From contig MU631315.1 of NCBI GenBank assembly GCA_026770615.1, forward strand, positions 159,303-172,319: a DNA stretch of 13,017 bases, written 5' to 3'. Numbering within the stretch: the first letter of the stretch is position 1; each line of letters opens with the position of its first letter. Source of the stretch: Pavlovales sp. CCMP2436 (taxonomy: Eukaryota; Haptophyta; Pavlovophyceae; Pavlovales). The notes below the pieces were generated by a model, which worked only from the letters and a program-made list of their open reading frames with translations, did not search any database and was not told where the DNA came from. Shown piece by piece: positions 1 through 6,074 of the stretch. A program made the translations under genes and the position numbers.

Positions 1-486
1 GGGGGGGGGGGGGGGGGGGGGGGGGGGGGCGGCACTTGAAGTTGCCGGTCTGCCTTGCGCGCGGCAAAACAAGCTGGGAACTAGAGCATTAGTTATTGTT
101 TTCAAATAAACATGATAGTTAGTTAGGTTGGGGGGGGAGACATTAAACTATGATGAATATGTTTCTTAGTACCGTCGGGGATTTGTAACTAACCCTGTTT
201 CCATCAACAATACATGATAGTTCGTAAGGTAGAAAGGCCCCCCTCCAACACACCCGTCAGCGCCGTAAGCAGCTGGGGGTGGTGGCCTGCGAGATGAAGA
301 GAGTAGAGGTGGCCTGGGTGGGATATGTGTGTGTGGGGGGGGTGGGGGGGGGGCTTGAAGTTGCTCGCACCTGCCTCGGGCTGAACTCACCAAACCTGAC
401 GTGGGGGGAGATTTGTGTGTGTGGGGGGGGGACTTGAAGTTGCTCGCACCTGCCTCGGGCTGAGCTCGCCAAACCGGATGTGGGGT
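1..486. repeat. G-rich low-complexity start with short direct repeats
   Basis: The window opens with 29 consecutive G. Two near-identical ~79-bp units start with CTTGAAGTTGCTCGCACCTG at 354 and at 433, each preceded by a GT/G-rich run. A related shorter piece (ACTTGAAGTTGC) follows the G29 run near 34. A second small direct repeat, ACATGATAGTT, occurs near 109 and 211. Open frames here read through Pro/His-rich low complexity and are not credible genes. No telomere repeat is visible. Confidence 0.7.
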
Positions 487-1195
487 GATATGCGTGCAGT
501 GGCCGCGTGGTCTGCGCGGTGCCTCTGCTTCGAGTCGTATACCTAATAAATTTTTTAGAAATATTTAGTCGGTCTGTAGGAGCAACTGAGATAGGATCAG
601 TAGGTGTAAAACAAATAGTTTTTAAAAAAGTCTGCGCGGTACATCTGCTTTTCATCGTTGACATCTCATAATTTTTTTTATAAATTATTGTTGGCGCATG
701 AAATTGGACAGGGGTGGGAGGGGCGAGTGAGGAGTTTTCAGTATGGTGGGAAGTTGTTGTTTTTTTAGGTGAGATTCGTACAGTGGCTGCGTGGTCTGCC
801 TGGTGCCTTTCTTTCGAGTCATAGACCTAATACATGGTACCTTTTTTTATCACGAATCCATTCGGTGTATAAGAGTAAGTGAGATAGGATCAGGAAGTGT
901 TTTAGAAAAAAATGGATCTGTGCGGTGTCTCTGCTTCGAGTCGTAGGCCTGACATACAAAAATTGATAAATCTTGTTGACAAATTAATTGGGGAGGGGTG
1001 GGGACGGGTGAGGGGGTAATTTTCAGTATGGCGGGTAGATTCCTTCTCTTTTTCTTTTTAAGTTGGGTGAGATTCGCGCAGTGGCTGCGTGGTCTGCCTG
1101 GTGGTTTTCTTTCGAGCCATAGATCTAATAGATTTTGAGAAATAACTAATTCCATCTGTATTAATAAGTGAAATAGGATCAGTAAGTTAAAAAAA
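487..1195. repeat. ~290-bp tandem repeat, about 2.4 copies
   Basis: The motif CAGTGGCYGCGTGGTCTGC recurs at 497, 781 and 1079 (periods 284 and 298). It is followed each time by a TTCGAGTCRTA segment, an A/T-rich stretch with GATAGGATCAG, and in the two complete units a G-rich tract leading to TTTTCAGTATGG. A shorter inner repeat of the form TCTGYGCGGT...CTGCTT occurs at about 509, 631 and 912, so the unit itself seems to come from an older half-unit duplication. The third unit ends in a poly-A run (about 1187-1205). No coding signal was found. Confidence 0.7.
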
Positions 1196-1832
1196 AAAAA
1201 AAAAAGTGAGCAGAGAGACGAAAAAAAAAACCTACAGCCCGTCGTCAACAAATGGTCCGAGTATTTATCAACGCTCGGCACCGGTAGAGACCTGCTTGGG
1301 ATCGGACGTAAATCTAGAAACTTGCGAAATCCTCCAAGTGCTGCGTGCGCCACGTCCTCAAATCATGAGGAACAACAGTAATGATAATATCCAAAAAGGA
1401 GGCGAGGTTTAAAAGAGGGCACGCAGCTAGCACGCACCTTCAGCCCATCAACAACAAATCTCCCGAGTGCTGCGTGCGCCGCGTCCTCACCCACGCCCCA
1501 AAAAGCACGCATGCCGCCAGCCCAGTCGACGACCTCGACTTTTTTTTTTTTTTGAGGGTGTGGTCAGCTGTGCGATCTCCAAACAACTTTCAACACAAAA
1601 TGGCGGCGCACATTCGAATTTGATCACATCGCTGAAGAACAAATGTCGGCTGAAAGTCAGTCTTAGAATTCGATTATTTTGATTGAATAAAATGCGTTGG
1701 TACCACCACAAAGTGACGCAAAAGCTCAACAGAGTGACGCCCAGACGCTGACACCCGGGGCCACCTGGGCGCAGAGACTGCTCACCCGACGGTAGAAGGG
1801 GCATCATAACAAAACATTGCCGAACATCGATA
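1196..1832. other. Non-coding stretch, one diverged duplication
   Basis: No gene is recognisable. Two diverged copies of a short block are visible: CAGCCCGTCGTCAACAAATG near 1235 resembles CAGCCCATCAACAACAAATC near 1441, and the phrase GTGCTGCGTGCGCC appears near 1338 and 1467. The open frames in this stretch run through homopolymers (for example T15 near 1540) and show no family motifs. Confidence 0.5.
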
Positions 1833-2027
1833 GACAGTGCAGTCTAGCCAAAGAGTATTCAATGTACAATCAAATAAAAGTTTAGTGCGTGATATGTGAC
1901 AGTGCAGTCTAGCCAAAGAGTATTCAATGTACAATCAAATAAAAGTTTGGTGCGTGATATGTGACAGTGCAGTCTAGCCAAAGAGTATTCAATGTACAAT
2001 CAAATAAAAGTTTAGTGCGTGATATGT
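1833..2027. repeat. Three tandem copies of a 65-bp unit
   Basis: The unit beginning GACAGTGCAGTCTAGCCAAA starts at 1833, 1898 and 1963, an exact period of 65 bp. The copies are nearly identical; one visible difference is TTTAGTGCG against TTTGGTGCG in the middle copy. The period is not a multiple of three and each unit holds stops, so the array is not coding. High identity suggests a recent expansion. Confidence 0.93.
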
Positions 2028-2100
2028 GAACACAATCAGATTCACTGTCTGCCATCGGACAGGTGTTTACTCTGTGCTCTCTAAATGGTATAACACACTT

Positions 2101-2240
2101 CCGGAGTTCCATCGGCACGTGCAGTGACGCCTAAGCAAGCGCAGCCAATTAAGGCACGCAGCAGGCAATGGGCGACGCAGCGCTCAGACCAGCACAACAT
2201 TCAGAACAGTCAAGACGCCAGCTTGAATCCCCATCCATAA
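2101..2240 (+). repeat. Dispersed repeat R1, long copy a
   Basis: This copy is one of the two long members of a dispersed family. It matches the reverse complement of 8072-8209 from CCGGAGNTCCATCGGCACG, through AGGCAATGGGCGACGCAGCG and CAGACCAGCACAA, to GACGCCAGCTTGAATCCC. Its right end forms an inverted repeat with the short R1 copy at 2310-2330. No transposase is encoded, so it looks like a non-autonomous mobile element. Confidence 0.85.
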
Positions 2241-2296
2241 TATAAAAAATGGGGAGCTGTCTGGCGGTTTAAATGTATCAGAATTCAAGATATTAT

Positions 2297-2332
2297 ATTA
2301 CTGATAGATATTCAAGCTGGCGTCTGACTGCT
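2297..2332 (-). repeat. R1 terminal fragment, inverted to the preceding copy
   Basis: TTACTGATAGATATTCAAGC followed by TGGCGTCTGACTG is the end of R1 in reverse orientation. Together with 2207-2228 it forms arms of ~21 bp (one indel) separated by ~80 AT-rich bases, a foldback structure. A degenerate extra start (GAATTCAAGA) lies near 2281. Confidence 0.75.
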
Positions 2333-2725
2333 ATTACATATTAAAGAATTACATGTAATATAGTTAGCATATTAGCACACAAAGTTCGTTAGGTGGTTAT
2401 ACACGGCACACGTGTGCAAATACACTGCAAGCATTTTATATATATGGATATAATTACACACATATATACATATACATGTACACATACACACACACACACA
2501 CACACACATTATATGTATATGTATATATAGATATATATATATATGTATATGCATATACTCTCTATATACATATATGTTGGCGATTCATATACATATATAT
2601 ATATATATAGTATATATATATATATATATATATAACATACATACATACAAACATACATACATACATTAATAAAATAGTACAGGCCAGGTGGTTTAGAAAA
2701 CATTCAAACAAAGAGAAGAGCATAC
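2333..2725. repeat. Microsatellite block (TA, CA, CATA, TATATG)
   Basis: From about 2436 to 2670 the sequence is alternating TA and TATATG runs, a CA run near 2484-2508, and a CATA/ATAC run near 2634-2666. Open frames through it are only Tyr/Ile/Met/Cys/Val low complexity. The flanks show nothing recognisable. Confidence 0.9.
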
Positions 2726-2814
2726 CAACTGCCGCCGCGCCGCCCGAATTGTCCTGTCCCTGGCGTGTGACATGCGCGTGGCTCAGCCCTCGTGAAATCA
2801 ACTGAGCACTAAAG
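2726..2814 (-). other. Weak candidate for a further photolyase exon
   Basis: On the minus strand an acceptor (GGACTTCAG at 2823-2815) is followed by one base and an open frame that includes FSAQLISRGLSHAHV. It ends at a possible donor (GTATGC at 2725). The pattern S-x2-L-x5-LS-x3-V is the spacing of the conserved photolyase segment before the FAD-binding core (S-P-x-L-x-x-G-x-L-S-x-x-x-V). However, the usual Gly and Arg are absent, and the expected intervening segment with W-x-x-G-E was not found between here and 3040. The match could be chance. Confidence 0.2.
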
Positions 2815-3039
2815 CTGAAGTCCGACCCCGCCCACGCCCCCACCCCCACCCAGCCTGCCCCCCCCGCCGAGCCTACCCAGCCCGCCGCAGAGCCCGCCTA
2901 AGGATATAATGATGTAATTATAATTAGAGAAAGATCTGGCGAAATGGCGGGCCATTACGCCAGGCTGAAAATCGAGAGAAGTTTCAACCAAAAAAACATA
3001 CAAAACATATGAGAAAACCTGCGCTTGCGCTGCCCCTAC

Positions 3040-3213
3040 CTCCCCTCTTCGGTTTGGCATTCTCGCGAGCCCGAAGCTCTGGAGCGGGAGCGAGTGCGGC
3101 AAGCCCGCGCTCGGTTTCAAAAGGGGCGTCTCGGGAGGCGGGAGGGGCTCGACTTCGTTTTCGTCACATTCGGCCAGGGCGGCAAGCCAGAAGTTGATCG
3201 TCCCGAAACCAGC
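3040..3213 (-). CDS. Exon 5 of the RING-photolyase gene
   Basis: A strong acceptor (CCTATTTTTACAG) ends at 3214 and a donor GAG|GTAGGG starts at 3039. The 174-nt exon reads AGFGTINFWLAALAECDENE, then a Pro/Leu-rich stretch with EPLPPPETPL and LPLQSFGL. G-x-FGT-x-x-FW is the family motif that follows L-x-E-P-W-x-V. The P-x-PPP-x-PL stretch and S-x-x-L-x-x-LGL-like end match the interdomain linker. Phase 0 joins exon 4. Alternative donor: CAG|GTTTTC at 3018. Confidence 0.82.
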
Positions 3214-5966
3214 CTGTAAAAATAGGCGTATATTACGGATGGAATTCAAGCTGGCGTCTGACTAGTGCATATGGCATAAATGACCGAATCAGAAGATGAT
3301 GTGCGCTCAACAGGCGATCAATCTCTGGCTTGCCGCCCTGGCCGAATGTAACAAAAACGAGATCGGCCTGTAAATACAGGCGATCAAGCATATGGTACAA
3401 ATAATGTGCGCTCAACACCGCAGCTCGCCTAGCCGACAGCTCTTCAAGAAGTTAGCAATTTCCCGGCCATTTTTTTTTTTTTTTTTTGATTTGATGTCCC
3501 CTCATACATACTCAAGCGCCATAGGGTCGTGGAGTGGTTGCCTCATGATGTTCCCTTAACGTAAAACAAACAGAAAAAATCGGCGTGTTGATGTTGTTGC
3601 CGTTTTTTTTTTTTTTTTTTTTTGCCGCACCTCACATGCTGCCGGGCGCTCGTCGGGACGGACTGCCCACGGCTCGTTCAGGACTGCACTAATCGTGCGA
3701 CGCACCTTTTTGATTTATGTTGCCCGTTAATATTCTCAGCTATAATAGATCGTTAGCAGTGCCATGGGTTCACTCCTTGGAGTGACGTCGTCATGAACCG
3801 ACGACGATGAGGGGTCTCGAGCGGAATAAATTATATATGTTGCTAAGGGTACAACTATCTCATATCGAGCAAGAAACGGATCAAAAATACTCGTAAGTCA
3901 AATATTACAGATCCGCACACAACTGTATGTCGAGTGAAATGAGTGCGACATATATACATACATACATAGACAAACATATTACGATTTCATATTGCTGATA
4001 AGGATTGGCGTCAGACTTTCCTGAAAGTTGTGTATATTGCGATTATATCTATATCTATATATATCTCTAATGCGTATAGACGTATACCTGTATCTCGAGC
4101 GATCGCAGTGCAGCATCAACTAAATCATCTCTCTCCGCCTTCCAAGGCTCGTACGCGTTGTTGAAATAGCAAGCGGACGCGCCCGTCTCCTCGCTAGGGG
4201 TGGATGGGGTGGGTGGGTGGTGTGGTGTGGGGTGGGGGTGGGTGGAGATGGGGGGGGGTAAAAGCACTGAAAGCACTGAGAAAAGAGGTACAACTTAGCT
4301 CCTGCTGCAGCGATTGGGTGATGCGCTCGTACTTAGTTATCAACCTTGAGTACTTCGTTATCAACCCTAAGTACTTAGTAATCACCCCTACCTCTGCATC
4401 AACTCTCTACATCCTACCCCCTACCCGCCACCCCACATCCTCTATGGGAAACGATTGGTCGAAGTTCAAAGGATTAGGACGCCTTCGGGCTGCAAGTCGG
4501 GGGACGTTAACAGAACGATTCTTAGAAAAGGGCTTACATTAGAGCGATGAGCTGCGCAAGCGAGCCGCCGTCTGCGTCAGCGCATCTGCAGTGGCAATGG
4601 AGTTATTTATATGCAGATGTTATGCGCGATGGGTGTCCGTAGAGTACAGAACATTTTGAAAACTCGCCACGCTTGAGCGATAATTGAGTATCCGCGAGTA
4701 CCAGTTATGTGCGGTGGTGTGTGCGATAGTTTATGCGGAAATTATACCTTAATTGCGCATGAAGGCATACGTTAGTTGTGCGGTAGCGGTAGTTATGGCA
4801 GGCGTGTAGCTCTGCGTGCAATTATGCGTTCGTTCTGCGTTATGCCCATAGATCAACCCCCCACCCACCCACCCACCACCACCCCCAACCCCACCCCTCC
4901 CTTCCCCAACCTTGTCCGTCATTATGACCTCGCGGATAAGCAAAAGAGACCAGCACAACTTCCAGGACAACCAGGCGCCAGCTTGAATCCCGATACTGTA
5001 CCTGAGCACGAGGTCCGAGCAGAAGCTCGCGCGCAGCTCAGCTTGCAACGCTCCGAGTGAGTGGTGCAGCCAGTACCGCCCCGCACCGCCCATCGGCCAC
5101 GGACCCTCCTCGCACAAGGCGTGGATGAACACGGGGATCACGGGAGCGCCCGAGCTCGCGGCCGCGTATAGCGCGGGATTGTCGGCGACCCGGAGGTCGT
5201 TTCGGAACCAAACCAGCACAGGACGCACGAGACCCGCGCGGTGTGCGGCGGCACCACTCGGCTGCTGGGCGGCCGTCGCGATGTTGCCGGCGGCAGCGGT
5301 GGCGCCTGAAGCGAGTGCCCACGACGGGTGAGCGGGCCCGCGGGAGCGCACCACGAGCGGGCGCGCGCTCGGCCTGTGCCCAGACGCACCACCGCCGCTG
5401 CCGGCCAGCTGTCGCCACGCGCGGCGCGCAAGATCCGTCTTGGCAGTCGGGGCGGGCGGCAACACCACCACCAGGAGCGGTGCTCGGCAGAGCGGGCAGA
5501 GGGGCTGCGCTGCGCTCGCGTCGCTGCTGCCGCCGACCCCGCCGGCAGCCAGCGCGCGCAGCTCTCGGGCGCAGTGCTCGCACGCAGAGTGCCCACAGGC
5601 AAAGCGCTCGCGCCGGAGCGTGGTGTCATCTAGCGAGTCGAAGCATACGGGACACTCATTCTGGTCGTAGGTGCGCTGAGCAGACCCGGCGCCCGGGCGC
5701 GGCCTCGGCCGCCTCACGACCTCGTTCTGCGGGCGCGCGGGCTCACGGGTTAGGGCGGGCTGTGAGGCGTAGGACGTCGTAGGCGGCTGCCGCGGCAGGT
5801 ACTGCGGCCGCGGCTGGTACCCCGGCGTGGCCCCGAGCCCGCCCCAGCTCGCACGTGACATCCGACAACTTCCGTCGAAGGGTGAAGAATACTGTACGAG
5901 AACCCGCGGGCCCCTGTTCTTTTGCAAAATTTTGCAGCAATAAATTATGTAACGAAAACGGCACAT
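3040..5966 (-). CDS. RING-finger/photolyase-cryptochrome fusion, five-exon model, 3' part missing
   Basis: The model joins 5966-5002, 4585-4538, 4193-4088, 3705-3631 and 3213-3040 on the minus strand. Every border is GT...AG, and the exon phases (2, 2, 0, 0) fit from one exon to the next. The product begins with a disordered Pro/Arg-rich region, then a C3HC4 RING, an Ala/Gly/Pro linker, and the N-terminal alpha/beta (antenna) domain of the photolyase/cryptochrome family. It continues through the family motifs up to FGTINFW and a Pro-rich linker. RING domains usually recruit E2 enzymes for ubiquitin transfer. Photolyases repair UV lesions with blue light, and cryptochromes sense light. Whether this protein still binds FAD cannot be judged, because the FAD domain is not visible. 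Photolyase subclass is undetermined. The start could also be the internal Met at 5861. Confidence 0.85.
3148..3199 (-). repeat. Arm A of an exon 5 inverted duplication
   Basis: This part of exon 5 matches the plus-strand copy at 3316-3367 at 44 of 52 positions, with a 26-nt identical core (TCTGGCTTGCCGCCCTGGCC then GAATGT). Seven of the eight differences are transitions. Confidence 0.9.
3227..3266 (-). repeat. R1 copy in intron 4
   Basis: On the minus strand AGTCAGACGCCAGCTTGAAT is followed by TCCATCCGTAATATA, matching copy a (2210-2245). It lies 13 bases upstream of the acceptor of exon 5. Confidence 0.8.
3267..3425. repeat. Short direct repeats within intron 4
   Basis: Phrases GCATATGG and TGATGTGCGCTCAACA near 3268-3312 recur as GCATATGG and TAATGTGCGCTCAACA near 3389-3417. 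The exon-copy arm B lies between them, so a ~110-bp unit seems to have been duplicated with internal loss. Confidence 0.55.
3316..3367 (+). pseudogene. Inverted partial copy of exon 5 inside intron 4 (arm B)
   Basis: Read on the plus strand it encodes INLWLAALAECNKNE, the counterpart of INFWLAALAECDENE in exon 5, then hits a stop. It lies in the opposite orientation to the gene, 116 bp from arm A. Changes relative to exon 5 are mainly transitions at first and third codon positions of the true frame. It is best read as a duplicated exon fragment left in the intron. In the pre-mRNA the two arms could base-pair. Confidence 0.8.
3470..3623. repeat. T18 and T21 runs in intron 4
   Basis: Runs of T at 3470-3487 and 3603-3623 (A-runs in gene sense) lie in the intron between exons 4 and 5. 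The second begins five bases downstream of the donor region. Between them (3508-3554) is a short open piece with plausible splice borders that was considered and rejected as an exon. Confidence 0.85.
3631..3705 (-). CDS. Exon 4 of the RING-photolyase gene
   Basis: Acceptor CAAAAAG ends at 3706. The 75-nt exon reads VRRTISAVLNEPWAVRPDER then PAACE, and the donor GAG|GTGCGG starts at 3630. The segment L-x-E-P-W-x-V is conserved in the family immediately after the exon 3 helix. Another donor four codons-plus earlier (GTGAGG at 3635) is possible but breaks the phase needed for exon 5. The 382-bp intron before it contains copies of R1 and R2. Confidence 0.8.
3770..3838 (+). repeat. Dispersed repeat R2, copy a (in intron 3)
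   Basis: The stretch AGTGACGTCG...GAACCGACGACGATGAG, then CTCGAGCGGAATAAATTATA, is present in reverse complement at 8941-9009. The pair differ at scattered positions. No coding content is evident. Confidence 0.85.
3991..4035 (-). repeat. Degenerate R1 copy in intron 3
   Basis: The minus strand reads CACAACTTTCAGGAAAGTCT, then GACGCCAATCCTTATCAGCAA. Compare CACAACTTCCAGGACAACCA then GGCGCCAGCTTGAATCCC in the intron 1 copy. The five-base piece GCTTG is missing. It is recognisably the same family but diverged. Confidence 0.65.
4088..4193 (-). CDS. Exon 3 of the RING-photolyase gene
   Basis: A C-rich tract leads into the acceptor CCCCTAG (ends 4194). The exon, 106 nt, reads EETGASACYFNNAYEPW followed by KAERDDLVDAALRSLEIQ, then a CAG|GTATAC donor at 4087. 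ETGA-x3-Y-F-N-x2-Y-E-P and the following R-D/helix are diagnostic of photolyases/cryptochromes. Its first base completes the Ile codon left open by exon 2. Confidence 0.92.
4197..4258 (+). other. G-rich tract (C-rich polypyrimidine tract of intron 2 acceptor in gene sense)
   Basis: More than ten runs of three or more G on the plus strand. In gene sense this is a C-rich pyrimidine tract ending at the exon 3 acceptor. The other strand could form G-quadruplexes. It is complementary to the G-rich tract of intron 1 (4855-4910 in gene sense). Confidence 0.7.
4329..4391. repeat. Three tandem copies of a 21-bp unit
   Basis: GTACTTAGTTATCAACCTT and near-copies start at 4329, 4350 and 4371. They lie inside intron 2 and have no known role. 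Confidence 0.8.
4538..4585 (-). CDS. Exon 2 (48 nt) of the RING-photolyase gene
   Basis: Acceptor CCACTGCAG ends at 4586 and donor GTAAGC starts at 4537. Joined to exon 1 in the phase it requires, it reads R-CADADGGSLAQLIAL-I. This fits the photolyase segment that follows the LVLR strand (helix with L-x-x-L-x-x). The length is a multiple of three (48), so skipping it would keep the frame (AG+C = Ser). Flanking introns are 416 and 344 bp. Confidence 0.8.
4855..4910 (-). other. G-rich tract of intron 1 (gene sense)
   Basis: The plus strand is CCACCC/CCCAACC repeats; in gene sense it is a run of GGGTGGGTGGG type, suited to G-quadruplex formation. At least 14 bases of the GGGTGGGTGGGTGG pattern are complementary to the C-rich tract before exon 3, so exon 2 lies between two complementary tracts. 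Confidence 0.65.
4947..5000 (+). repeat. R1 copy at the 5' end of intron 1
   Basis: GACCAGCACAACTTCCAGGA...GGCGCCAGCTTGAATCCCGA...TACTGTA matches R1. In gene sense the R1 terminus (TACAGTATCGGGATTC, compare TACTGATAGGGATTC at 8072) starts one base inside the intron, immediately after the exon 1 border, so the donor GTACAGT is formed at the repeat boundary. Confidence 0.8.
5002..5966 (-). CDS. Exon 1 (main): RING domain and photolyase N-terminus
   Basis: One uninterrupted frame carries both domains, so the fusion does not depend on a splicing guess. Counting from Met at 5966, the RING is C105, C108, C124, H126, C129, C132, C157, C160 (C-x2-C-x15-C-x-H-x2-C-x2-C-x24-C-x2-C). After a low-complexity linker (about 170-245) comes PVLVWFRNDLRVADNPALY (249-267), the hallmark opening strand of photolyases, then VIPVFIHALCEEGPW and GRYWLHHSLGALQAEL. 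The exon closes with SDLVL and an AG|GTACAGT donor at 5001. An in-frame stop lies just upstream of 5966. Met36 (5861) precedes the RING and is an equally good start. Confidence 0.92.
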
Positions 5967-6014
5967 CGTGGTCGCTTTCTATCTTCTGATTAATCGGATC
6001 AGATCTCTACTCAC

Positions 6015-6074
6015 GGGCGCAGCCCAGCGAAAGCAGGCCCGGCGACGAATAACCAGGGCTAAGCGCTCAAACAT
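6015..6074 (-). CDS. Possible leader exon of the RING-photolyase gene
   Basis: An ATG with A at -3 (6074-6072) opens a 20-codon frame, MFERLALVIRRRACFRWAAP. It is followed exactly by a near-perfect donor GTGAGTAG at 6014. In phase 0 it could join the main exon at CAG|TAT (5892/5891), skipping 123 bp. The peptide is Arg-rich and hydrophobic without acidic residues after position 3, as organelle-targeting leaders are. This is inference from splice-site quality and phase alone; no homology supports it. Confidence 0.28.

Noticed and set aside
1..29. G29 at the window start as a telomere.
   Set aside because: No telomeric repeat (for example TTAGGG or TTTAGGG type) accompanies it; similar G/C runs occur internally at 12491 and 12932.
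2372..2849. Open frames through the TA/CA/CATA microsatellites.
   Set aside because: They are simple-sequence translations of alternating Tyr, Ile, His, Val and Cys and carry no gene signal.
2809..3249. A single 146-codon intronless minus-strand gene.
   Set aside because: The photolyase-like part is confined to 3213-3040, bordered by a good acceptor and donor. The remainder reads through intron and G-rich low complexity.
3151..3367. A shared peptide VFVTFGQGGKPE in the antisense frame of both exon 5 and its inverted copy, with mostly synonymous differences.
   Set aside because: The opposite frame encodes recognisable photolyase sequence. The synonymous look is a by-product of transitions falling at third positions of the antisense frame.
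3508..3554. A short exon candidate on the minus strand with a good pyrimidine tract, acceptor and donor (reads NIMRQPLHDPMALEY).
   Set aside because: It lacks the FGT-x-x-FW motif expected next, and the stretch at 3213-3040 supplies that motif in the correct phase from exon 4.
3603..3623. A21 in gene sense taken as the poly(A) tail of a retrocopy ending at exon 4.
   Set aside because: The photolyase frame resumes with matching phase at 3213, and the upstream exons are still separated by introns, so it is not a processed copy.
5038..5782. Several long open frames on both strands overlapping the RING-photolyase exon.
   Set aside because: They are Arg/Ala-rich shadows caused by high GC content; only the RING/photolyase frame has conserved motifs.
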